DNA of 64,000 bases from Cupriavidus necator (GTDB taxonomy: Bacteria > Pseudomonadota > Gammaproteobacteria > Burkholderiales > Burkholderiaceae). The translations under genes and the position numbers were made by a program. Where the stretch lies: positions 558,001 through 622,000 of the forward strand of contig NZ_SROX01000001.1 of the NCBI RefSeq assembly GCF_013141915.1, read 5' to 3'. Below the pieces are notes generated by a model. It saw only the letters and a program-made list of their open reading frames with translations, searched no databases and had not been told where the DNA came from. This document shows positions 53,918-62,390 of this stretch, piece after piece; position 1 is the first letter of the stretch, and each line of letters starts with the position of its first letter.

Positions 53918-55132
53918 ATGACGAAAGCGCTCTCCACACGTATCGCCCACGCCGGACGCACCTCCAGCGTGCCAGGCGGCCAGCCCGTGAACCCGCCCGT
54001 GGTGCGCGCCAGCACCGTGCTGTTCGAATCCGTCGCGCAGCAGCGCGAAATGCGCGCGCGGCGCGACACCGAACGGTTGTTCACGTATGGCGCGCGGGGC
54101 AATCCCACCAGCTTCGCGCTCGAGGACATGGTCACGACGCTGGAAGGCGGCCACCGGACACGGCTGTTTCCGTCGGGCCTGGCCGCGGCTGCGATGACGA
54201 TCCTGGCCTATGTCCGCCCCGGCCAGCAAGTGCTGCTGCCCGACTGCGTTTACGAGCCAGTACGCAATCTGGCCAGTGGGTTCCTGCGGCAACACGGCAT
54301 CTCGGCCGACTTCTATGCGGCCAATGGCGCGGATCTCGAGGGGAAGTTGCGTCCTGAGACGCGGCTCGTCTATGTGGAGGCGCCGGGCTCGCTCGCCTAT
54401 GAAATGTGCGACCTGCCCGCGCTGGCAGCCTCTGCGCATGCGCACGGCGCCCTGGTTGCGGCGGACAACACGTGGGGCTCTGGCATGCTCTACCGTCCGC
54501 TGGAGCTGGGCGCCGATATCTCGCTGATGGCTGCGACCAAATACCTGGGCGGTCATTCCGACGTGATGATGGGCACGGTGTGCACCACGGCGGCCGCGTG
54601 GCAGCCGCTGGCCACGATGGCCGATGCCTTCGGCATGACCGTGAGCCCGGACGATGCCTACCTGGTGCAGCGGGGCATCCGTTCGCTCGGCGCGCGGCTC
54701 GCGCAGCATCAGGCGGGCGCGCTCGCCGTCGCCCGGTGGCTGCTCGACCGGCCCGAGGTGGCCGAGGTCTTCTGCCCCGCCCTGCCCCACGACCCGAACC
54801 ACGCGCTGTGGCTGCGCGATTGCCACGGCACCAATGGCCTGCTCTCGTTCTCGCTACGGTCGCGGGCCGCGGTAGCCCCGGAGCGCTTTGTCGACAACCT
54901 GAAACTGTTCGGCATTGGCGCATCGTGGGGCGGCTTCGAAAGCCTGGCCGTGCTGGCCGACATGCGCCGCGCGCGCAGCGTTGCCGACTGGTCCGCACAC
55001 GGTACCGTGATCCGCCTGCATATCGGACTCGAAGCGGTGCCGGACCTGCTGGCCGACCTCGACCAGGCGTTCGCCGCCATCGCCCACATCGACACTACAG
55101 AAATGGATACTTGCCATGCCTATCATCGGTGA
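53918..55132 (+). CDS. PLP-dependent C-S lyase (cystathionine beta-lyase family)
   Basis: This 404-residue protein is of the Cys/Met metabolism PLP family. The motifs are RLFTYGARGNPTSFALEDMVTTLEGG (YxR binding PLP phosphate of the partner subunit), SGLAAAAMTILAYV, VAADNTWGSG (Asp to PLP nitrogen) and LMAATKYLGGHSDVMMG with the PLP Lys. It cleaves C-S bonds of sulfur amino acids, releasing a thiol, pyruvate and ammonia. It precedes a broken deacylase gene that starts inside its last codons. Confidence 0.88.
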   Translation: MTKALSTRIAHAGRTSSVPGGQPVNPPVVRASTVLFESVAQQREMRARRDTERLFTYGARGNPTSFALEDMVTTLEGGHRTRLFPSGLAAAAMTILAYVRPGQQVLLPDCVYEPVRNLASGFLRQHGISADFYAANGADLEGKLRPETRLVYVEAPGSLAYEMCDLPALAASAHAHGALVAADNTWGSGMLYRPLELGADISLMAATKYLGGHSDVMMGTVCTTAAAWQPLATMADAFGMTVSPDDAYLVQRGIRSLGARLAQHQAGALAVARWLLDRPEVAEVFCPALPHDPNHALWLRDCHGTNGLLSFSLRSRAAVAPERFVDNLKLFGIGASWGGFESLAVLADMRRARSVADWSAHGTVIRLHIGLEAVPDLLADLDQAFAAIAHIDTTEMDTCHAYHR

Positions 55133-55690
55133 CTAGCTGCACCAGCAATCCGGCCCGGCCCGAACCAGCGGCCACTTGCCCGTGGGGACGATGGCCTCGG
55201 GGATGGCGGTCACGCTGCCCTACGTGGCAGTGCGTGGCGCACAGTCGGGCCGCACGCTCTGGCTCCACGGCCAGGTGCACGGCGACGAAATCAACGGCAT
55301 GGTGGCCGCACTGCGCTTTGCACGCAGCCTCGACCCGGCCACGATGCGCGGCAATGTGGTAGTCACGCCCACCGGCAACCCGCATGCCCTGGATGCGCGC
55401 CGCAAGCGCAATCCCTACGACGAACTTGACCTGGACCAGACCTATCCTGGCAATGCCGGCGGCCTGGTGTCTGAGCGCCTGGCCCACGCGCTGATGACCG
55501 AGATGCGCGGCCCTATACCGTCTACAAGGTGCATCCCGGCAGCAGAGTGAGCGAAGCCGATGTGCTGGCGGCGATGGCCCCGTTCCATCCGCACGTCGCT
55601 TGCCGGCAGGATGTGGGCGGCAAGGGGGAACTGCCCGGCAATATCGCCGGCGCGCTCGACTACCAATGCCTGGCCGCCGGCGTCTGCGCG
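55116..55690 (+). pseudogene. Broken succinylglutamate desuccinylase/aspartoacylase (AstE)-like gene
   Basis: An ATG at 55116 inside the PLP gene opens MPIIGD and then meets TAG (55134-55136). The same frame continues past the stop with LPVGTMASGMAVTLPYV, the zinc-site motif LHGQVHGDEINGMVAAL, then TPTGNPHALDARRKRNPYDELDLDQTYPG. Near 55512 the frame shifts, and a second frame gives YTVYKVHPGSRVSEADV and DVGGKGELPGNIAGALDYQC, the family's C-terminal part. The middle (over 100 residues) is missing. The losses are an early stop, an internal deletion and a frameshift. Confidence 0.8.
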
Positions 55691-56025
55691 CGCGTCTCCC
55701 CGCCATGGGCGGAGATGCAGGCGATAATGGCATCCAGCGAACACGCGGAATCGAACTGCACGACGATGTTGCCGGTCCAGGCATTGGCCCGGACATCGAC
55801 AATGCCGGCCGTCTTACACAATTGCTGTGCCAGGGCTGCGCAAGCTATCTCATCGCGATACAGTCGCGACACATGTAGTCGCGCACGGCCGCGCACATTG
55901 TGCAAGGGGACGACCGGCGCAGCGTCGACGTTCCTGCGAACCGGCCCACGCGGGGCCGCGTGCGAAAGGGCCGTGGGATAACGCAATTGCAAGCCCACGC
56001 TCATGCCCCGTAGAAATGCAAGCAT
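55660..56025 (-). CDS. Small HMA-like heavy-metal-associated domain protein or remnant
   Basis: A 121-residue frame on the minus strand contains GRARLHVSRLYRDEIACAALAQQLCKTAGIVDVRANAWTGNIVVQFDSACSLDAIIACI. This matches the HMA_2-type ferredoxin-fold domain found before metal-transport P-type ATPases, but without a CxxC metal site. The start is uncertain, and the DUF445 gene begins only 12 bases away on the other strand. It may be a leftover of a larger gene. Confidence 0.45.
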   Translation of the reverse strand: MLAFLRGMSVGLQLRYPTALSHAAPRGPVRRNVDAAPVVPLHNVRGRARLHVSRLYRDEIACAALAQQLCKTAGIVDVRANAWTGNIVVQFDSACSLDAIIACISAHGGETRAQTPAARHW

Positions 56026-56036
56026 AGGACAAAGCC

Positions 56037-57299
56037 ATGGAATTGCCAGCCGACTCGCCGACGCCCTCCAACCCGAAATCGCGCGACCTCCGCCGCATGA
56101 AATGGGCCGCCACCGGGCTGCTGATCGGCATGGCCGCGCTGTTCATCGTCGCACGCCGGTACGAAAATGCGCACCCGGCGATCGGGTTCCTGCGCGCATT
56201 TTCCGAAGCTGGCATGGCGGGTGGCATCGCCGACTGGTTCGCGGTCACCGCGCTGTTTCGACATCCGCTCGGCCTGCCGTTGCCGCACACCGCGATCATT
56301 CCGCGAAACAAGGACCGCATCGGGCGCAACCTCGGCGCCTTCTTCGAAGCCAATTTCCTGTCCAAAGAAGTTGTGTCCGCCAAGCTTGCCGATATTGATC
56401 TGGCCGGCTCGTTCATACACTGGATCGGCAGGCCGGCACAGACCGCTCAGATTGCAGATTACCTGGCAGAACTTGCCCCCGAACTGCTGGCCAAGGCCGA
56501 CAGTGAAGAACTGGAAAAACTGGCACGCGAGACGCTGGCAAGCCACATCGGCCGCGTCGAACTGGCACCCATTGCCTCGACCGTTCTGACGCAGATTTCC
56601 AAGGGAATCGATTACGACAAAATAATCACGCGGCTGTTCGAAGAACAAGTGCAACTGCTACACCTGAACAAGGACGCGATACGGCAGCGCGTGCGCGAAA
56701 GCACCGGCTGGATCTGGCAACGTGTCTCGCTGGACGAAAAAATTTCGGATTCACTGATCCGGGTTATGGACGAAGCGCTCGCCGAGGTGCGGGACATGCC
56801 GGACCATCCATGGCGCGGGCGCTTTACCGAAGTGACGCGTGGGTGGATCACGACGCTGGCTGAATCACCAGCATTTCTGGCACAGTGGGAGAAACTGCGC
56901 GAGGAAATGCTCGCGCATCCTGCGTTCTCCCGCTGCATCCGCAACCTGCTAGCCGAGCTGACACAGATGCTGCGCACCGATACGCAGTCGCCGGATTCGC
57001 TCGTCAGAGCCCGCCTGCGCGCCATCATCTCGCAGTGGGCACATGCTGCCCTTCAGGACCGGACATTGCAGGCGCGGCTCAATGAACGCGCCCGCTACAC
57101 CCTCGCCGCCACCATTTTCGCTCAGCGCCATGAGTTGGCGCAGTTGATTGCGGATACGGTGCGGCGTTGGGACACCGCAACCGTTACCCGCAAGATTGAA
57201 GTCGAGGTTGGGCGTGATCTCCAATTCGTGCGGATCAACGGCACGTTGATTGGCGGCCTCGTTGGCCTGGCGCTGCACGCGCTGACCTTCTTCGCTTGA
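56037..57299 (+). CDS. DUF445-family membrane protein
   Basis: This protein has 420 residues from the ATG at 56037 (AGGAC upstream). A transmembrane helix lies at about 25-42, followed by the DUF445 motif SEAGMAGGIADWFAVTALFRHPLGLPLPHTAIIPRNKDRIGRNLG, a long helical body and a C-terminal helix (GTLIGGLVGLALHALTFF). The family is widespread and of unknown function. The gene stands alone. Confidence 0.88.
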   Translation: MELPADSPTPSNPKSRDLRRMKWAATGLLIGMAALFIVARRYENAHPAIGFLRAFSEAGMAGGIADWFAVTALFRHPLGLPLPHTAIIPRNKDRIGRNLGAFFEANFLSKEVVSAKLADIDLAGSFIHWIGRPAQTAQIADYLAELAPELLAKADSEELEKLARETLASHIGRVELAPIASTVLTQISKGIDYDKIITRLFEEQVQLLHLNKDAIRQRVRESTGWIWQRVSLDEKISDSLIRVMDEALAEVRDMPDHPWRGRFTEVTRGWITTLAESPAFLAQWEKLREEMLAHPAFSRCIRNLLAELTQMLRTDTQSPDSLVRARLRAIISQWAHAALQDRTLQARLNERARYTLAATIFAQRHELAQLIADTVRRWDTATVTRKIEVEVGRDLQFVRINGTLIGGLVGLALHALTFFA

Positions 57300-57443
57300 T
57301 TTGCAACTACAGCGGCGTCATGTCGTGGTGGACATCTCCTTCGTTGCCGGACTCTCAACCTCCTATGTCGCGAATCTAGCCATCGAATGGGCACCCGCCG
57401 CGCGCGAACTGTCCGCCGTCATCGCGCGCACCGATTTTTCCAT

Positions 57444-57857
57444 TCAGTGCTTCGGTTCGGTAATAAAACCGATCTTGCCAAGTCCGCCGTGCTGGGCGGC
57501 GGCAATCACTATGGCTACGCGCTCGTAGCGCACATCGCGATCGGCGCGCAGATGCAACGCAGGCTGCGGCTGTTGCTGCGCAGCTTCCGAGATGCGTTGG
57601 TCCAGCGTGGCCTCGTCGACCCCGTGCTGGTTCCAGTACATCTTGCCCTGTGCATCGATCGATACGTTGATGCTCTGCGGCTTGGAGACGTTGGGTCGGT
57701 TCGTCGCATGCGGGAGGTCGATCTTTACCGCCTGGTGCATGACGGGAATCGTGATGATGAAGATGATCAACAGCACCAGCATGACGTCGACCAGTGGCGT
57801 CATGTTGATCTGGCTCATCACGTCGTCATCGTCTCCCTCGAGCTTGCCGAATGACAT
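57444..57857 (-). CDS. ExbD/TolR-family biopolymer transport protein (orphan)
   Basis: This 137-residue protein has one transmembrane helix with the essential Asp: INMTPLVDVMLVLLIIFIITIPV (Asp24). The periplasmic domain ends AAQHGGLGKIGFITEPKH, the normal ExbD end. ExbD works with ExbB and TonB to drive outer-membrane import by proton flow. Neither exbB nor tonB is next to it: the upstream neighbour on this strand is the universal stress gene. It may use ExbB made elsewhere. Confidence 0.88.
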   Translation of the reverse strand: MSFGKLEGDDDDVMSQINMTPLVDVMLVLLIIFIITIPVMHQAVKIDLPHATNRPNVSKPQSINVSIDAQGKMYWNQHGVDEATLDQRISEAAQQQPQPALHLRADRDVRYERVAIVIAAAQHGGLGKIGFITEPKH

Positions 57858-57917
57858 GATGCTGTCCTTCCTGCGTCAGCAACGCGTAGTTCGCGACGGC
57901 CAAGCGCCGCGCGCACA

Positions 57918-58757
57918 TCAATGCGACATGAACACGGCCAGCCCTTGCTGCCGCAACAAGGCGCGGGTCGTTCCTCCCAGCACCAGTTCCTGCAGCCTCG
58001 AGCGGCCATAGCCGCCGGCGATCAGCAGGTCGGCCCCGGCTTCGCGGGCAAGCTGCGGCAGGACCAGGTCAGGGTCGCCCTCGCCAGTCCGCACGCTGGC
58101 ATGGACCCCATGGGTGGCAAGCCACGCTACCAGTCGGTTCGCGCTATCGCGATAGGCTTGCTCCTCCATGGGGCGACGCTTTCCCGCGCTGACGGCCAGG
58201 ACGGAAACCGCGCTGGCATGTAGCAGCCACGGCAACGCGTCCGCGACCGCCCGCGCCGCCTCGCGGCCGCCGTTCCATGCGATTGCGGCGTGACCGCCGA
58301 GGTCGGGGCCACGGTGGCTCGGTACCAGCAGGATCGGCCGACCGGCATTGAGCATCGCATACTCCGCCCCCGCTGCCATCAGCGCGGGCACATCGGCTTC
58401 GGCCGCAGGGGGCGCGGGCAGGATGAGATCCGCGTAACGGCCCTGTTCGGCAAGCGCCCAGCCGGACTCGGTATCCATGACGACATGCCGCGTGGCTACG
58501 CCGGGCGAGATTTGCGAGGTCGGACTGTCCAGCGCTTCCTTGTGACTGGCAACCAGCTTGTGCAGATGGCTGGCGGCCAGCGAAGCGTATTGGCCGGCCT
58601 GTTCCCCTGCCCCGCGGAACGGCTCAAGGCGGGTTCCGGTTGCCGTCAGGCCAACCACGGTGCCCGCGGTGCGCGCGGCGATCCGGGCGGCGGTGGCAAT
58701 GCGGGCGGGCCGGGCAGCATCGTCGCCCAGGTCGACAACTATGGTTGTGAAGTCCAT
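57918..58757 (-). CDS. Universal stress protein (tandem UspA domains)
   Basis: This 279-residue protein has two Usp domains (about 1-145 and 150-279). The second keeps the ATP-binding signature GGYGRSRLQELVLGGTTRALL; the first lacks it. Such two-domain proteins are linked to stress survival. The gene is upstream of exbD in the same direction, with a 60-base gap. Confidence 0.87.
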   Translation of the reverse strand: MDFTTIVVDLGDDAARPARIATAARIAARTAGTVVGLTATGTRLEPFRGAGEQAGQYASLAASHLHKLVASHKEALDSPTSQISPGVATRHVVMDTESGWALAEQGRYADLILPAPPAAEADVPALMAAGAEYAMLNAGRPILLVPSHRGPDLGGHAAIAWNGGREAARAVADALPWLLHASAVSVLAVSAGKRRPMEEQAYRDSANRLVAWLATHGVHASVRTGEGDPDLVLPQLAREAGADLLIAGGYGRSRLQELVLGGTTRALLRQQGLAVFMSH

Positions 58758-58930
58758 GACGTGATCCCGTGATAGTTCCGACGTTGGCAGGGTACCTACG
58801 CAGTCTAGAAGACGCAGCCGGTTGGCGCATCATCGGCGCCTGATCTGGCTCCCTCGCTCTTTCGCGCCTGATCCGGATCAGCGTATCCGCAGGCGTGCTC
58901 GCACCCACGCCCAGGCCGGCGCTGCGGCCC

Positions 58931-59710
58931 CTAACCTGCGGGACCTGCCTTGCCGCGCTTGAGCTGAAACGCCACCGACACCCGGTCGGCTGGATAGATG
59001 GTGTCCGTGACCTCCAGGATCCTGCCAAAGCCATCCTTGTAATGGCGGATCAGCCGCAAGCCTGCCGAGCCTGGCGCCACGCCCAGTTGTTCGGCAAGCG
59101 GCGAGGCGATCAGCACGGCCGTCACCACCTGGCGGATCTCGGTCATGGCAAGCGCGCATTCGCGCTCGATCAGTGCGCTGACCATGACGTGCGGCTGGCG
59201 CTGGATGGTATCGACCAGCCCGGCAAGCGACGCATCCAGGTAGATGTCCGCGCGCGCGACCGGGGTATTGCCATGCAAGGCATCCACCCGCAGGCCGCTC
59301 AGCAGGATCCAGGCACCGCCCACAGGCGCTTCGAGCCGCCGCGCCAGCGCGCGGTCCAGGGTGACGTGGCGCACCGTCTCGATGGCGCGGATCTCGGCGG
59401 CAGCCACGCGCACCAGGTCGTCGACCGTGCCGAACGACTGGGTATAGGCAGCGCCCGGATCGGCATTCTCGACGATGGTGCCCACCGCCTTCTTGCGCGA
59501 AATATAGCCCAGGTCCTGCAGCATCCGGAGCGATGCGCGCACGGTATGGCGGCTGACGCCGTGCTCCTCGGCCAGGTCGTGCTCGGTCGGCAGCAGGCTG
59601 CCGACCACGCGGCGGCCCTCGACGATGTCCCGAACCAGCGTGCTGGCCAGTTCGGCATAGCGCGTGGGGGCGGCGGGTAACCCGGTTCGGTGTGCTTTCG
59701 GTGGGGCCAT
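58931..59710 (-). CDS. GntR-family transcriptional regulator (HutC/UTRA type)
   Basis: This protein has 259 residues from the ATG at 59710; a TTG at 59731 would add seven. The winged helix-turn-helix (about 15-80: SLLPTEHDLAEEHGVSRHTVRASLRMLQDLGYISRKKAVGTIV) is followed by a UTRA effector domain (ending YKDGFGRILEVTDTIYPADRVSVAFQL). It follows the hydratase-like gene in the same direction (83-base gap) and may control the acyl-CoA genes to its right. Confidence 0.87.
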   Translation of the reverse strand: MAPPKAHRTGLPAAPTRYAELASTLVRDIVEGRRVVGSLLPTEHDLAEEHGVSRHTVRASLRMLQDLGYISRKKAVGTIVENADPGAAYTQSFGTVDDLVRVAAAEIRAIETVRHVTLDRALARRLEAPVGGAWILLSGLRVDALHGNTPVARADIYLDASLAGLVDTIQRQPHVMVSALIERECALAMTEIRQVVTAVLIASPLAEQLGVAPGSAGLRLIRHYKDGFGRILEVTDTIYPADRVSVAFQLKRGKAGPAG

Positions 59711-59793
59711 GGAGGATGTGGTGCTAGTCAAGTCTCTTGCCCGCGCATTGTAAGCGCCCGCGGCATGGCCCTCCCTGCCCTGCCCGCGCCGTG

Positions 59794-61257
59794 TCAGCGA
59801 CCGTAGAAGCGCTGGTCGGCTTCCGCGGGCAAGGTCATGCCGGTGACCTTGGCTTTCTCCAGCACTTCCCAGAAGTAGCGGTACGTGGCGCGGTCATGGA
59901 GCTCGCCCTGGTACTGGATCGGTCCCCAGTCGGCGTCCTGCGCCGCCACCAGGATCCCGGCGGCATCCTCGACTTCCGTGAAGTCCGGCCGCATGGCGTT
60001 GACGATCGGCAGGATCTGCGCCGGATAGATGCTCCACATGCGCAGGAAGCCGAAGTCATGGCGCGCGCGCCGGGCATCCGCCGCAACCACGTCGCCATCC
60101 TTCAGGTTCAGGCAGACGTTATGCGCCGGCACGATGCCATTGGCCAGCGCCGCGGCCACCATGTCGGCCTTGGCGCGCGCCAGCAGCGCGTGCTCGAACT
60201 GGCCCGGGCTGCGCATGGCGATGGTGTAGTCGAGGTCGAGCACCACCTCCGGCGGATGGGTCGGCCGGCCCTGCCCTGGTTCCGCAAAGGCAATGTCCTG
60301 CGTGCCGGCGTTCTTCACGCCGATCGTGCGCAACCGCAGGCCGGCGACATGGCGCTGGCCCAGGTCGATCTTGTCGACCACCTGGGTGGCACAGGCGATG
60401 GTGTCGCCCGCATGGGTCGGGTTCACATGGCTGCCGCCGTTGATAGCCAGGATGGACAGCGCATTCTCCAGCCCGTCATACGACAATGCCCGGCACACCG
60501 AGATGATGTGCCCGCCATAGACCAGCCGGCGCCCGCCGCCGGCCGCCATCGCGTGGCCGTCGAAATGGGCGCGGGCGGTGTTCTGGTAAAGGCGCGTGGC
60601 AATGCTGTGGTCGCTGTCGTTGATGGTCATCGCGCCGGGGTGGTGGATGCGCTCGCCCACGGCATAGTCGTCCCACAGGTCGGCAACGCCGGTCATGGTG
60701 GTGATATCGGCGATACGCGCGTCGTAGCCGTCGCACGCCAGCTGCTCAGCCGGCACTGCCGCCTGCGTTACCGGCACCACCGCTTCACCGCAGGCGGCCG
60801 CGTGGTCGCGCTTATGCACCATCACCCAACGGATCCAGCCCAACACCTCGCGGCCGTGCTGGTTACGTGCCGTGGAGCGGACATAGACCACCCCGCTCTT
60901 GCGGCTGCTGTTCTCCTTCAGGCCGATCACCTCGGTCTCGACGGCCAGCGTGTCGCCCGGATAGACCGGCGCGGCGAACCGGACCTCGGCATAGCCGAGG
61001 TTGGCCACGGCGTTGAGCGAGATGTCCGGCACGGTCTTGCCGAATGCGGTGTTGAACACCAGCAGGTCTTCCAGCGGGCGGCGCTCGAAACCCAGCTGGC
61101 GTGCGTTGGTTTCCGCCGTGCCCAGCACGGCGCGGCTGCCGGTCAGGCCGATATAAAGGCTGCGGTCCCCTTCGGTAAGGGTGCGCGGCGTGGCGTGGCG
61201 CAGCTTCATGCCGACGCGGAAGTCTTCGAAAAAGTTGCCGTTGCGTGTCTTGCTCAT
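59794..61257 (-). CDS. Mesaconyl-CoA hydratase-like protein fused to a CitE-like C-terminal segment
   Basis: This 487-residue protein has tandem MaoC/hot-dog domains in residues 1-335 and reads like mesaconyl-CoA hydratase: NFFEDFRVGMKLRHATPRTLTEGD, LLVFNTAFGKTVPDISLNAVANLGYAEVRF, RLYQNTARAHFDGH and YGGHIISVCRALSYDGLENA. From about residue 345 onward (LARAKADMVAAALANGIVPAHNVCLNLKDGD...RMWSIYPAQILPIVNAMRPDF) it resembles the C-terminal half of CitE/malyl-CoA lyases, but the catalytic N-terminal barrel part is absent. A role in C4/C5 acyl-CoA breakdown is inferred. Confidence 0.82.
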   Translation of the reverse strand: MSKTRNGNFFEDFRVGMKLRHATPRTLTEGDRSLYIGLTGSRAVLGTAETNARQLGFERRPLEDLLVFNTAFGKTVPDISLNAVANLGYAEVRFAAPVYPGDTLAVETEVIGLKENSSRKSGVVYVRSTARNQHGREVLGWIRWVMVHKRDHAAACGEAVVPVTQAAVPAEQLACDGYDARIADITTMTGVADLWDDYAVGERIHHPGAMTINDSDHSIATRLYQNTARAHFDGHAMAAGGGRRLVYGGHIISVCRALSYDGLENALSILAINGGSHVNPTHAGDTIACATQVVDKIDLGQRHVAGLRLRTIGVKNAGTQDIAFAEPGQGRPTHPPEVVLDLDYTIAMRSPGQFEHALLARAKADMVAAALANGIVPAHNVCLNLKDGDVVAADARRARHDFGFLRMWSIYPAQILPIVNAMRPDFTEVEDAAGILVAAQDADWGPIQYQGELHDRATYRYFWEVLEKAKVTGMTLPAEADQRFYGR

Positions 61258-61514
61258 TTCCTGCCCTTCGTGCGCTGTGGCCGCGTGCTGCCCGGCCGGA
61301 CTTGCGGATCAATTTTGAGTAAGTCCGGACATAGTCGATACGGACTGGCATCGCGTCAACGGTACCCACCCGATATTCCAGGGCGCGCTGGCTACCAGGG
61401 CCCGCGGTTTCAGATCAAACGGCGCAAAACGCACATGACGTGCCGCAACATGCACTTCACGGCCTTCACGCCGGACATACGGCCCGCAGCGCCGCCAATA
61501 TGCTCCGTTATTTC

Positions 61515-61572
61515 GTAGCCTTCTACACCCCCTCGAAAAATTGGTTGATCGCGTCTACCGCCCTTCGTAGAC
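61515..61572. promoter_or_regulatory. Two GTAG/CTAC dyads in the hydratase-IclR divergent region
   Basis: GTAG-CCTT-CTAC (61515-61526) and GTCTAC-N8-GTAGAC (61553-61572) share the same words and lie 38 bases apart in the 361-base divergent gap. They are upstream of the IclR start at 61619. They are candidate operators for the IclR or GntR protein next door. The rest of the gap shows no gene. Confidence 0.45.
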
Positions 61573-61618
61573 TTATCCCGTATATCGAAACTCAATCCGA
61601 AATACTGGAGAGACACCC

Positions 61619-62359
61619 TTGCCAGCGAAGGTACCCGCCGTCAGCCGAGCCATGGCCGTATTCGAGGCATTCGCCCGCGAAAAGCGCGACCTGTCGAACT
61701 CGGACCTGGCCAGGCTGCTGTCGCTTGCCGACAGCAGCTGCTCAGACCTGCTGCACACGCTGCATTCGCTCGGCTACCTGATGCGGACCTCGCGCACCCG
61801 CCGCTTCTATCCCACCGGCAGGCTGCTGGAAACCGCGCGCCTGATCGCCGAGACCGACCCGCTGACGCGCATGGCGCAGGAAGCCGTGGCACGCCTGGCC
61901 GATGCCACCAACGAGAGCGCGTTCTTCGGCTTGCTGGAACCGCTTGCCGTGCGCGTTGCCGCGACGGCGCCGAGCCGCCTGCCGCTGCGCTACATCCTCG
62001 ACGTGGGCGAGCGCGTGGCGCTGCACGCCTCGGCCCTGGGCAAGGCCATGCTGGGCCTGCTGCCGGAGGAAGACGCGCGCGCCAGGCTCGACACCATCCG
62101 GCGCCCGGCGGTCACGCCCAATACCGTGGTCGACGTGGAGCCACTGATGGCACAGCTGGCCCGCGGCCGCGAGCTGGGCTGGTACGAGGCCCACGACGAA
62201 GGCACCGCCGGCGTCACCGCCCTCGCGGTCTCGGCGCAACTGGGGGACCGCCCCGTGGCGATCTCGCTGGCCGGGCCGACCGAACGGATCGAAAGGCATC
62301 GGCAGCCCTATCTGGCGGCATTGCGTGAAGTGCGCGATGCCATGCTGGCCGATCACTGA
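61619..62359 (+). CDS. IclR-family transcriptional regulator
   Basis: This protein has 246 residues from a TTG at 61619 with GGAG eight bases upstream; no ATG gives a complete helix-turn-helix. The DNA-binding domain is about 1-65 (VSRAMAVFEAFAREKRDLSNSDLARLLSLADSSCSDLLHTLHSLGYL) and the effector domain follows (ALHASALGKAMLGLLPEED, GVTALAVSAQLGDRPVAISLAGP). It is divergent from the hydratase gene and 31 bases upstream of the SDR gene, so it probably governs both units. Confidence 0.88.
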   Translation: MPAKVPAVSRAMAVFEAFAREKRDLSNSDLARLLSLADSSCSDLLHTLHSLGYLMRTSRTRRFYPTGRLLETARLIAETDPLTRMAQEAVARLADATNESAFFGLLEPLAVRVAATAPSRLPLRYILDVGERVALHASALGKAMLGLLPEEDARARLDTIRRPAVTPNTVVDVEPLMAQLARGRELGWYEAHDEGTAGVTALAVSAQLGDRPVAISLAGPTERIERHRQPYLAALREVRDAMLADH

Positions 62360-62390
62360 ACCCGCTGAACGCAACGCAACAGGAGGAGAG

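Noticed and set aside
57858..57917. Remnant of exbB upstream of exbD (minus strand reading ANYALLTQEGQ)
   Set aside because: Too short, and no membrane helices or ExbB motif can be found.
59737..61518. Open frame of 593 codons antisense to the hydratase-like gene
   Set aside because: No domain or ribosome site; the opposite strand carries a recognisable hydratase.
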